A stretch of 64,000 bases of DNA from Bedellia somnulentella (Eukaryota; Arthropoda; Insecta; Lepidoptera; Bedelliidae). The position numbers and the translations under genes are program-made. Shown piece by piece: positions 21,213-30,571 of the stretch. The stretch lies in the NCBI GenBank assembly GCA_963576735.1, contig OY755181.1, positions 16,691,261 through 16,755,260 of the forward strand, written 5' to 3'. Position 1 is the stretch's first letter; the number at the start of each line of letters is the position of its first letter. The notes beneath the pieces were generated by a model. The model saw nothing but the letters and a program-made list of their open reading frames with translations, was not told where the DNA came from and did no database searches.

Positions 21213-21654
21213 GGTTAATGGTTTTAGTATTAAAGGTCATATATGGCACCTTTTTATATGATAGAAAAAAGATTTTTACACTAATACCGAAAATTACACA
21301 TTCGCATTAAAAGCAAAAGTAGTATTCTTTAAGTGAAGCTCAATACAATCAAATTTCTGTTTTTACTCTTGACTCTTTCTGCTCCTACTCCTCACATAAT
21401 CACTCCTGCTCCTGCTCTGCTTCTGTTCTGCTGCGGCTGACTGACTTGATTGGTGATGGTGACTGATCTTTATCTGATTCTATATTTCAATCCAAACAAT
21501 CCGATCCAATCCAATCCAAATAGCCAAACCCAGGAAACTTGTCTACAGTGTTGCTAGTGTTAATTTATTGAATTCCCAAAAAATATATAATATAACCATC
21601 AGTGTAATCCCCACTAATTCCACTTAAAAATTAAAGAGAAATTATATCATTAGA
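21213..21654 (-). promoter_or_regulatory. Upstream region of the zinc-finger gene
   Basis: Probable promoter region by position. On the plus strand it contains repeated CCAATCC/ATCCAATCC text at 21488-21522 and a pyrimidine-rich CTGCTCCTGCT stretch near 21377-21430. There is no clear TATA box, and the start site is unknown. Confidence 0.35.
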
Positions 21655-21775
21655 AATGTTTTGTACATGAAAACCTCGTGTGGAGATTATAACTAATAAA
21701 TAAAGGAAAGAAAAGGTCGTGAGTTCGATCCCCGCTGGTGTCGAAAATTTTCTTCCCTTTAATAGTAGAAATTAT
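21655..21775. repeat. Rearranged fragment of the tRNA-containing repeat
   Basis: A minus-oriented 3' flank (CATGAAAACCTCGTGTGGAGA) joins head-on to a plus-oriented tRNA 3' half (GAGTTCGATCCCCGCTGGTG). This indicates inversion or deletion within the repeat. Confidence 0.6.
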
Positions 21776-22068
21776 ATACTTTTTTGTATAATAAATCACA
21801 GCATAAAATACTTAAACTACTGCAATATCTAACTATCAACCAAAAAAATTATAAAAAATATTGTGAATGATCGGAAGAGATACCTACTTCTGTACATCAA
21901 GTGACATTATGGTCATTTGGTGATCAGAGTACCCTTTTGCTTAGTCATTCTATTCAAGCGTTATGTTTATTACAAACACTACAAAAAGTACTTTTTTATT
22001 CTAATTACTGCTCAAAAAAGCTGCAAATTATCATGTTTCCTTTTTTGCTGAGTTTGCTATAACAATAT

Positions 22069-22259
22069 TGTGCCGTATCTATTTTTACGACACATTCATT
22101 AGATAAAAATTAAATTTAAATCAAGATAAAATCATTAAATAAAGATCACGTTTAGGGTTAGTAAATAAGCTAGGCATTTTATTAAATAAATCAGACTTGT
22201 AACTGATCATAGATCAAGCCTTTTACTACTATCCCGAAGGATTGCCAAATGACGGCAAA
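22069..22259 (+). repeat. 5' LTR of the degenerate gypsy element
   Basis: Begins TGTGCCGTATC and ends ACGGCAAA. The exact 3' end (GGCA or GGCAAA) is ambiguous because the flank continues with A residues. Confidence 0.85.
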
Positions 22260-22260
22260 G

Positions 22261-22280
22261 TGGTGATCCCGGAACTGAAC
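22261..22280 (+). other. Primer-binding site, tRNA-Trp-like
   Basis: TGGTGATCCCGGAACTGAAC lies just after the LTR. TGGTGAYCCCG matches the tRNA-Trp-complementary site described for CsRn1-type elements. Confidence 0.6.
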
Positions 22281-22311
22281 ACAAAAACAACCTTCGGTAC
22301 AAGCAAGTCCT

Positions 22312-22605
22312 ATGACGTCGCCCACGAAAACAAATCCAAGCACAACTACCATGGAAGTTCAAGACATCAACACATCGTCTAAAATCGCCGAATTCTGGAA
22401 GGATCAACCTCGTTTATGGTTCACACACTTTGAAGCCATTAGTACTCCACAAAAATTAGGTGATGAGTCCAAATTTCACCTAGTCCTGACGAAATTAGCC
22501 AAGGGAGAGATCCAGCAAGCCAGTGACATCATAACATCATCAGACAGCAGTAAATACCAAAAATTAAAAGATCGACTGATTGAAACGTTCGAAGAATCTC
22601 CGTAG
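22312..22605 (+). pseudogene. gag: Truncated gag of the degenerate gypsy element
   Basis: 97 codons from the ATG at 22312, covering the N-terminal part of a capsid-like Gag (residues IAEFWKDQPRLWFTHFEAI, then KFHLVLTKL, then LKDRLIETFEESP). It is stopped at 22603-22605. A typical gag is about three times longer and ends in a zinc knuckle; nothing of that is present. The deletion joins it nearly directly to protease C-terminal sequence from about 22655. Confidence 0.85.
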
Positions 22606-22654
22606 TATAGACTTGATACTTGATTGAGTATAGAGTACTGAGAACTAAAAAAAG

Positions 22655-23104
22655 TATTCTGAAAAAGATGATTATGCATTACACGCAGCCAACGGAACTA
22701 AAATCAATACATATGGCATGAAAAACTGCACCATTAACCTCGGTTTACGAAGAGAGTTTAAATGGAATTTCGTGGTCGCTGACGTCAAGGTCTCCATACT
22801 AGGCGCAGATTTCCTGGTACATTACGATTTATGGGTCGATTTGAGAAGGAAGGGACTTTTTGACAATGTCACCAAACTATCAACTAAAGGAAAACTCATG
22901 ACAGCAGACCAGTTAACGGTACGCACTATCGACGGACGTAGCATAATCAGATATTTGCTTCAAAAGTACCAGCGTATCTCTCTACCTTCCTCTCTTAGAC
23001 TCGAACCAAAACATAGCGTACAATATTTCATTGAAACTAGAGGATCACCCGTAGCTTGCCGAGCGCGACCTTTACCACCAGGAAAATATAAAACGGCTCA
23101 AAAA
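22655..23104 (+). pseudogene. pol: Protease C-terminal half and start of RT region, broken
   Basis: The frame encodes HAANGTKINTYG, then INLGLRREFKWNFVVADV, then ILGADFLVHYDLWVDLRR. This is the second half of a retropepsin and the linker towards RT (HSVQYFIETRGSPVACRARPL). The catalytic Asp-Ser/Thr-Gly triad expected about 30 residues earlier is absent, removed by the deletion at about 22605-22655. The frame ends at the TAG at 23105. Confidence 0.85.
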
Positions 23105-23934
23105 TAGTTTCAAGATATGATGGAGATGGGAATCTGCTGCCATCTAATAGCCCATGGGCTAGTCCTTTGCATATGGTAAAAAACAAAAATGGTGAAGGAA
23201 GACCTTGTGGGGATTTCAGATCTTTGAATAATATTACAGTCCCTGACCGATACCCACTGCCACGATTACAGGATTTCACATACATCCTCGAAAATAAGCA
23301 CATTTTTAGCAAAATAGATATCCGAAAAGCTTATCATTGCATTCCTGTCGCACAAGAAGACATTTGCAAAACTGCTATTATAACTCCGTTCCGACTCTTA
23401 GAGTTCCCGAGAATGACGTTCGGCCTACGCAACGCCAGGCAAACCTTCCAACGCTTCATGGACTCAATTTTTAGACATCAGACATGTAAAAAAAGACCGG
23501 TTGGTTCATCGGAAAACCAATACATGGATGAAAATATAACGGATTTCACCTTTTGTTTCGTCGACGATATTTTATGTGCCTCTGAAAGCGAGAAACAACA
23601 TTATAGACATCTGGAAATAATTTTTAAGAAACTAGACGAGCATGGGTTGACCGTGAATCTCGAGAAAAGCGAGTTCATGAATAAAGAGATAGATTTCTTG
23701 GGATATAATGTCACAAACCAGGGTATTGCCTCTACGCAAGAGAAGATACAAGCAATTACAAATTATCCCAAGGCAGAAAGAGTACGTACCAGTTACGAAG
23801 ATTTCTGGGAATGGTTAATTTTTATAGAACGAACATTTCTAAAGGCAGATCTTAACAAGTATTTACATAATAGCAAGAAAAATTACAAAAGCCTAATCGA
23901 ATGGACAAAACAAGGAGAAGAGGCAGAAGTGTAA
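23105..23934 (+). pseudogene. pol: Reverse transcriptase fragment of the degenerate gypsy
   Basis: Open from about 23167, with a frame break before it. It carries GEGRPCGDFRSLNNITVPDRYPLP-like, FSKIDIRKAYHCIPV, FPRMTFGLRNARQTFQRFMD and the catalytic FVDDIL, then LTVNLEKSEFMNKEIDFLGY. The usual PF[G/A]LRNA[A/G] loop is slightly altered. It ends at the stop at 23932-23934, after a region that lacks the normal connection to RNase H. It is inactive because of several breaks. Confidence 0.88.
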
Positions 23935-23941
23935 AGAGCTG

Positions 23942-24396
23942 ATGAAAGACTTGTGCAGTTTAGTTCACCCGGCTAGCAACAACACAATTTCATTTATGAC
24001 AGACGCTAGCAATGAGTGTGTTGGGGCGGTCTTACAACAGAAAGAAGGAGGAAAATGGAAACCATTAGGTTTTTATTCAAAAAAATTATCCCACTCACAA
24101 AAAAAAAAACTCTACTTACGATCGAGAACTGCTGGGAATTTATTTAGCGGTGAAACATTTTCGACGACTCATTGAAGGCCGAGAGCGATTATTTTGCGAT
24201 ATTTCAACTGCCCAACCAAGACCTTATGTGCCGAGTACATTCCGTAAGAAAATTTTTGACTCGATGCACGGATTAAGTCATCCAGGAAAACGAACGACAC
24301 GGAAAATGATAGCACAAAGATTTGTTTGGAAAAACATGAACAGAGATATAAACGATTGGTGTAAAACAAGTCTATCTTGCCAGCAATCGAAGGTTA
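23942..24396 (+). pseudogene. pol: RNase H and integrase N-terminal fragments
   Basis: 23942-24175 encodes the RNase H start (SFMTDASNECVGAVLQQ). A frameshift and large deletion lead into the frame from about 24150, which encodes the integrase zinc-binding region (HGLSHPGKRTTRKMIAQRFVW, then NRDINDWCKTSLSCQQSKV). Reading is cut at 24396 by the nested TIR element. Much of RNase H is missing. Confidence 0.82.
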
Positions 24397-26839
24397 CAAC
24401 TAGCAAAATGTCGTATAAGATTTTTCTCTTATGACTATAGATCGAAAGACACTCGTATAAAAGCTCGTATTTTGTCAAAAAGCCGTATAAAAGAAGTTTT
24501 CAAGATACATTAGCATCCAACACTTTTTAGTTCTTTAAACATGTTGAGTAAACTTTGACTTGACTAATTCATATTGCGTTCACTCGATAACCGTATAAAG
24601 ATTAATTTTTATTGCCTTCATACAACTGTAAGTCTTATGACAGCTTTATGAAAGCAACTTAAATGCTTTTTTGTCGTAAAACTTGCTTTTATAACAGCGT
24701 TTTCCGATATATTATTAATACAGCATTAATGCAGAATAAAAGCGGTTCTTTCAACAAAATAGCATCTCGGTTACTATAATAGCACATATTGTCGTGTAAT
24801 TGTTGTTTGAAAGGCTATCTCTCGATTTGAAAATATAAGTTAGGAAAACGCTTTTAAATAATCTATTATAGCCCCAGGGATCCTATGAATATTGTATGAC
24901 AGCCATAATACAGCGTAAAAGTTGCATGATAGTTGAACAAAATCTTTTACAGAACTGTGGACGCCATTTCTCCGAGTTTTAATAGTATAGAGAATACGTT
25001 TACTTAATTATTTTTATATATCAAAAATCTATTATAATCGGTAAAAAAAAAACTAAAAGAAGTGAAGGATTTTGACGGAAAGTAAATAAAATGTACTTAA
25101 GACTATAACTATCTACGTCAGCAACGGATAAGAGGGATCAAAATATATCAGGGAGGGTTCCGTAGAAAATATTCATGCTTCTACTAATATTATGTGAACC
25201 ATTTACTGTTACTTCTTTCGAAAGTACAATGACAGCGACAGATCTAAATTTATAAGTTATTTAGAATCCGAATACAAATAAAATGTTTTATATTTTCTGT
25301 TGTTACCATGATGCTTTAGAAATTTAGTCAACAATTAAGAATTAAAAAAAAACACATTTAATGCCAAAAGATGATTGTACTATTTTGAAGACAACATGCA
25401 TAATTATATTTTCTGTTAAGTGTGGTAATATAATGAATCCACTTAAGTAATGCGTAACATTGTTTATTATTATTTATAGAAGCAACCACAGTGTAAAATA
25501 TTTTTACCCTCAAATATATATATTTAATATATAATATATATATTTAATATATATATTTGTGATAGCTCAGTTGGCAGAACACCGCTTATCGTGCATACGA
25601 CTAGTGTTCTGAACCCGGGTCGGGTATACAACAATTTGTCTTTTCTAAAAGACATGTGCGTGGTTAATTTTTGATGGTTGTTAACGGTGAGGGAAAACAT
25701 CGTGAGGAAACCCACATGGCTAATTTGTACTTAGTCATGTGACAGTGTATTCGTACAAAACGGCGATAGGCCTGCCCATTATCACGTGAGTACGCTGTCA
25801 AGTAAATCGTGGGTACCTTACTCTGGACACTAGTTGCCGCTGTCACGTGATGTTCAGAAGTATTGGTACATCTCCCAATCCCTTAGAGGATATTCGGCGT
25901 GAACGTTTGAGTGAGTTTGAGAATATAATAAATACTTCTTGAATAACACTGACTTATGACTAAAACCAAATTAAAAAAAAATGAAAGTTAACGACAGATA
26001 TTCTTAGTTAATTGGATACCGACGTTAGAATCTGTAATTTTTATTGAGTTTTTTTATTGTATTTCTGCGTTTATTCTTATAATAAAAATCTAATATTTTA
26101 GTATGAGGAACTCTAAACTGACAATCATGGCGCCCTGATTAGTTCTAAAATGGCAACAGCATCACTATTTCTTGACTAAAAGTTGAATAAATACTCTGTT
26201 AATAAAGCATTTGAGATGAAACTATTAAATTAATATTATTTTTGAATCATTAATTATGCAGAAATCTTGCGGCCCATGGAAATTATAATAAAATTGTAGA
26301 CAAAATAGACGAAAAATTTAATTTCCCACATGAAAATACCCACGGTTAAACTTCAAATAGCTCAAGCGCGTTACTTTTAAAGATGGATAAAAAAATATAT
26401 GGCGCATGTAGAAAATACAAACTTCCCTAAATCAGTTAACTTATTATTTTAACTGACACAGCAAGCATTACTTGGTTGCACTCATACGATCTAAGAGTCA
26501 AGTGATTGCAACAGCACTACTTTGATACGACACATAAGGCGAATGAAAGAGTATTTTTCGACTTGAGTAAAGCTAAAGTGTGGTATAAAAGCAAATTTAT
26601 GGCTTCCATAGCACTTTTTAACTTTTGAGTTGCAATTACTCGATATTCTGTCGACTATTTAGCTATTGCTATGATAATGTTACAATTTTTACTGCACTTA
26701 AAGCTGAAAATTGTGCGCCCAATTCACATTGAAAGAACGTGCACAGAGCTTTCATACGACATTTTCGAGGTCCATCTTACAACTAATCGCTGCATCGGAA
26801 ACGTGCTGGTGACTTTCTTTCGATATATTTTGCTAGTTG
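24397..26839. mobile_element. 2.4-kb non-coding TIR element nested in integrase
   Basis: The inverted ends CAACTAGCAAAAT (24397-24409) and ATTTTGCTAGTTG (26827-26839) lie exactly where the integrase reading is interrupted. Coding resumes just after the right end. The flanks GGTTA and GGCTA are similar, but no exact duplication is proven. The element has no transposase ORF. Its left side carries many CGTATAAAAG / CTTTTATA motifs, some also at the right. A SINE sits inside at 25559-25909. The superfamily is not recognised; a non-autonomous DNA transposon is the simplest reading. Confidence 0.6.
25559..25909 (+). mobile_element. tRNA-derived SINE, family S1
   Basis: The head GATAGCTCAGTTGGCAG is an A-box-like tRNA region and GTTCTGAACCCGGGT is B-box-like. 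A body with TTAACGGTGAGGGAAAACAT, CACGTGAGTACGCTGTC and a tail ATTCGGCGTGAACGTTT follows. Inverted copies occur at 58722-59078, 59438-59602 and 63592-63907. It is nested in the TIR element above. Confidence 0.85.
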
Positions 26840-27761
26840 GGCTAGACATACCATTTCGCCTATCAGCACTTTCATGCCCGCTCAGCGTTTTGAACACGTA
26901 CACATAGATATTGTCGGTCCACTCCCTTCTTGTCAAAGTAACAGCTTCCTACTGACAATGATTGACAGATGTACGTCTTGGCCTGAAGCATTTCCTTTAA
27001 GTGAAATTACCGCTGAAAAAGTGTCTTCATGTGTATTTCAAGGGTGGATTTGTAGATTTGGAACACCCCTTAGGATAACGTCAGATCAAGGAAAACAATT
27101 TGAGTCTGATATCTTTAAATCTTTAGCAAAGTTGATGGGTATAGAGAAGCTGCGTACGACGGCTTATCATCCTCAATCGAACGGGATAATCGAGAGATGG
27201 CATCGTTCGCTGAAAGCATCCCTTATGGCGAGTAATAGCCGGGAAAATTGCGTTAAAGAGTTACCTATCGTCCTCCTCAGCCTTAGAAGTTGCCTTCGGA
27301 GTGATACGGAAGTAAGTGCGGCTGAGATGATTTATGGAGGACCTATACGTTTACCAGGGGAGTTTTTCAACCAAGTTAGTGTGCAATCAACATATCACGA
27401 CTTCGTGCAAGACCTTAGGCAACGGATTTTAAGAAACTGCTCTGTCCCGAAACGAGAAAATCATCAAGCAAAGTATTTCGTTCATTCAGAGTTGAACACA
27501 TGCACACGTGTATTTGTTAAACGTGAAGGCATCTCAAAAGGGTTAGTGCCACCATACGAAGGCCCTTATGAGGTTATACGCAGGTCTTCAAAAAATGACA
27601 CTATCAAAAGGAATAAAAACATAACCACCTTATCAATAGATCGAGTAAAGCCGGCATTCTTACCAGTGGAAGATACAGACACAATCACGTTGTCACGTAG
27701 TATCGCCGATACACAGAGTTCCCTAAAAGCTGAAGAAGCACGTTCGGGAGTTTCCAGATAA
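26840..27761 (+). pseudogene. pol: Integrase catalytic core and C-terminus of the degenerate gypsy
   Basis: The frame resumes right after the TIR element and includes PAQRFEHVHIDIVGPLP (first catalytic Asp). ITSDQGKQFESDIFK (second Asp) and HPQSNGIIERWHRSLK (Glu) complete the DD35E set, followed by a C-terminal region with VPPYEGPYEVIRR (GPF/Y-like). The stop is at 27759-27761. This part is well preserved. The ATG at 26874 is not a native start. Confidence 0.9.
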
Positions 27762-27879
27762 CGGACGAAAGTATAAACAAACAGTGAGATTTCAACTCTA
27801 CACGACACTAGCTTCATGATATAAATAGCGAATAGAGTAAACACTAAGTCATTCATTCCGTCATCGCCAAGAAACCACC

Positions 27880-28140
27880 ATGATAGGTTACAACAGCAAA
27901 GAGCAAGATACGATGACCCAGAACATTTTACCATCGGAGGGGGCGCTGACGGAGGCAGGCGCAACAAGATTGAAGCCAGAAATACTCGAGCAAATCAGCG
28001 CACACCAACGTCAGGCCGTTTTGGGTCTGGTAGTAGTCAGTGTGGCTATTGTACTGTTTGTCATTTTCAACAAACTATTCAACTACCGAATAGACTCGGC
28101 GTTTACTAGAAGAAGGTTAACAACAGCAAACCCAGTATAA
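27880..28140 (+). CDS. Small membrane-protein ORF after pol, function unknown
   Basis: 86 aa from the ATG at 27880. The N-terminal about 50 residues are polar. One transmembrane helix follows (VLGLVVVSVAIVLFVIFNKLF) and then a short basic tail. It lies 119 bp after the pol stop and about 40 bp before the 3' LTR, where env would be in other elements. It is too small for an Env ectodomain and has no cleavage or fusion motif. It could be the remnant of a longer ORF3 or an accessory membrane protein. The ORF is still open in an otherwise broken copy. Confidence 0.5.
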   Translation: MIGYNSKEQDTMTQNILPSEGALTEAGATRLKPEILEQISAHQRQAVLGLVVVSVAIVLFVIFNKLFNYRIDSAFTRRRLTTANPV

Positions 28141-28179
28141 CTTATAATTTTATTAATTTTTTTTTAAAGGGGGTAGTTA

Positions 28180-28370
28180 TGTGCCGTATCTATTTTTACG
28201 ACACATTCATTAGATAAAAATTAAATATAAATCAAGATTAAATCATTTATTAAAGATCACGTTTAGGGTTAGTATATATGCTAGGCATTTTATTAAATAA
28301 ATCAGACTTGTAACTGAGCATAGATCAAGCCTTTTACTACTCTCCCGAAGGATTGCCAAATGACGGCAAA
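28180..28370 (+). repeat. 3' LTR of the degenerate gypsy element
   Basis: 191 bp with about eight substitutions relative to the 5' LTR. It is preceded by a purine tract, AAAGGGGG, at about 28166-28173. Confidence 0.85.
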
Positions 28371-28650
28371 AATATACTTCACGGGAAACTCTGATTCTCT
28401 CGTTGAAAATTTTTAATACCTTCCTTTGATGTCATATAAGGTAAAACGACTTAAGTTTCAAAATCATAATGTACAAATGTGGACACACACAAAATAATAT
28501 ATTTCATGAATTCGGTATACTTTCTATGTTTAAAACAAAGATCACATGGTTTTTGAAAAAATATTATCTTTTGAGTGTAAATGTAGAATAAATATTTTAT
28601 TTATGCAGAAGCATATTATAAATTATAACAAACAAACTACGCTAAAGCTA
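28371..28650. other. Spacer, nothing recognised
   Basis: AT-rich; no feature supported. Confidence 0.5.
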
Positions 28651-29378
28651 AATTACGTTAGCGACAACCGAAGGACTTAAAAAAACCAAAATTGTTTTAA
28701 CTAAGTTTAATGTAAAAATAACTATAACTAATTACAACTAGTCCCCTCTGAGAACAGCGACTATTTGAGAATTTTGAGAGCAAATGTCGCTGGAGTTTGC
28801 TTGCTATGCTCGTTTCTCTCGTTGCCAATGTCTTCATAATTGTGGATTTTTGCTTCTGGCTTGCTATGGCTGCTATCGTTAGATAATCTCTTCTTTAGTT
28901 TAATTATGGTAAATGCGATGAGGGCGGTTAATGCTGTAGTTTTGAAGAAGTAGAATGGTACTGTGGTGTGATATATTATATGGTCATTTAATTGTAAAGG
29001 GGATTCCATTAACAGTTGCTCTTGTATGGTTCGTAGTCCTTGAATATTAATTGTTTTTAAATATAATGAATTAGCTGGAGACTGTTCGCTTCGTTTTTCA
29101 AAATTATGTGGTATATCCATTAGCTTCAACGGTTGTCCCTTTTCGGATTCCGGTATTCGTAGATTCAGGATAGTCGGCAGCGGTGCCAAAGGCTACCCGG
29201 GTGCCTCGCGAACACGAATTTTACTTTTGAAAGAAAAAAAAACTATACACTCGCAAGTACCCGCGAGTATCCTACCGATTGCGCCAATTACGTTAGCGAC
29301 AACCGAAGGACTTAAAAAAAAACAAAATTGTTTTAACTAAGTTTAATGTAAAAATAACTATAACTAATTACAACTAGT
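28651..29378 (-). mobile_element. Short errantivirus-like (TED/17.6-type) remnant
   Basis: Two direct repeats of about 92 bp (28651-28743 and 29286-29378) are nearly identical and behave as short LTRs on the minus strand. Reading minus, the right repeat ends GTAATT and is followed by GGCGCAATCGGTAGGAT. This closely matches the tRNA-Ser-type primer site of the 17.6/297/TED group. An env-like C-terminal ORF follows, then a purine tract (AGAGGGGACT) and the second repeat. Gag, pol and most of env are missing. An LTR this short is unusual, and I found no convincing target duplication. Confidence 0.6.
28761..29189 (-). CDS. env: Env C-terminal-like ORF in the errantivirus remnant
   Basis: 142 aa on the minus strand, starting at the ATG at 29189 about 100 bp after the primer-binding site. 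The first about 70 residues are polar. A segment typical of the region before the membrane in errantivirus Env follows, then a hydrophobic span (VPFYFFKTTALTALIAFTIIKLKK) and a polar tail. The ectodomain, cleavage site and fusion peptide are absent. It looks like an internal deletion joining the leader to the env 3' end. The ORF is nevertheless open. Identification is by context and resemblance. Confidence 0.5.
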   Translation of the reverse strand: MAPLPTILNLRIPESEKGQPLKLMDIPHNFEKRSEQSPANSLYLKTINIQGLRTIQEQLLMESPLQLNDHIIYHTTVPFYFFKTTALTALIAFTIIKLKKRLSNDSSHSKPEAKIHNYEDIGNERNEHSKQTPATFALKILK

Positions 29379-29737
29379 CTATTCGATGTTAGAAATAGGA
29401 ATGTGAAAAAGAATACAATATAAAATTACAATGTTCCGTGGAAACGCAGTGTCAGCCGTGACCGCGTATTGCTATGCACCGAAGTCACGTAGGCAGCGTA
29501 TGATATAATGTCACCTCGCGTCAGCGATATAGTATGGACAGCGGTACATAATTGCTATGATATGATTGAAAAGAAATGAAGGTACCGATTATGATTATGA
29601 ATAATATAAAATTACCGTATTTTCCCCATACTTACACTGTCATACCCTAATAAAAAAATATTCCCTACGGTTAGGGAATTCGCAATAAATCGGCAACCCA
29701 GCTTGTTTGGTGGCTGGCTGGCTGGCTGTGACTGTCT
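29379..29737. other. Spacer, nothing recognised
   Basis: No ORF or repeat supported. A short (GGCT)n-like stretch is at 29710-29728. Confidence 0.5.
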
Positions 29738-30444
29738 CAGGGTTGCCAGACGTACGAGAAATCTCGTACCATTACGAGATTTAGAGGGTCTGTACGAGAT
29801 TCAAGATTAACAAAAATCTCGTACACTTTTTTACGAGATTTTAACAATGACGACTTCTTTCGCATACCTATATCAGCCAAAAAGTTTGTTTAGTTAGTAG
29901 TAGTAGTAAATTGCAAATTTATTTACTTTTTCTTATCATTAACCATCCAACACAAAACGATCGACTCGGCGCATCACTAAATGCACTACCCCATCACTAA
30001 ATGAAACTTGACAACTTTAAGTGGGGAATTCCCGTTCGTAATATTCTTTTGTTGTTGTCCTTATTACACTAATGTTTTGCTATATTTGTGTGTCTCTCTT
30101 AATAAGAGCTATATTGAACGGGGATTAATCAAATCCATCAAAAGAAATGTACGCCAGAATGACAGCTGAAAAGCTATACTCTAAAAATAAAGATGATTTT
30201 ACTAACATCCCTGATGTCGAATATAATTAATAAAAAATACGATTTTTAATTGTTTTGTTTGAATTTAACAGCCCCAAGTGCAAAGAATATGACTACACAA
30301 GTTACACAGTACAGTAAATAGCATAAACTCATTAATTTTATTTGAGTTTCTTTAAATTTATGCTTTTACGAGATTATGTGTTGAAATTACGAGATATTTA
30401 GCAACCCTGGTACGAGAAAAAAAATATGCCATCTGGCAACCCTG
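29738..30444. mobile_element. Non-autonomous hAT transposon (MITE)
   Basis: 707 bp with inverted ends CAGGGTTGCCAGA and TCTGGCAACCCTG, typical of hAT, flanked by a perfect 8-bp duplication GACTGTCT (29730-29737 and 30445-30452). The interior has no transposase ORF. Both subterminal regions are rich in TACGAGAT / ATCTCGTA motifs (about eight in all), a likely transposase-binding array. Confidence 0.92.
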
Positions 30445-30571
30445 GACTGTCTTGTTTGAGGTGACTTTTTGGCGGGAAGTCTACGAGAGCGGGAGTTTAA
30501 AATTTGTTAAATATTTAAATTGATTAATAAAGTAGTAAATTTAATTTATTTGGTTAGTTCTCACCATCAAA

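Larger units (their letters stand above)
22069..28370 (+). mobile_element. Degenerate Ty3/gypsy element (CsRn1/Kabuki-like), with nested insertion
   Basis: LTRs of about 191 bp (22069-22259 and 28180-28370) differ at about eight positions. They are flanked by AATAT at 22064-22068 and 28371-28375. The primer site TGGTGATCCCGG resembles the tRNA-Trp type used by CsRn1/Kabuki elements. Gag is truncated. The gag end and the protease active site are missing. RT, RNase H and integrase survive as frame-broken pieces, and integrase is split by a 2.4-kb TIR element at 24397-26839. It is clearly older than the element at 4142. Lineage assignment rests on primer site and sequence flavour. Confidence 0.9.

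Noticed and set aside
24397..26770. Alternative element ends at AAAATGTCGTAT near 24405 and 26767
   Set aside because: These do not coincide with where integrase coding stops and resumes; the CAACTAGCAAAAT ends do.
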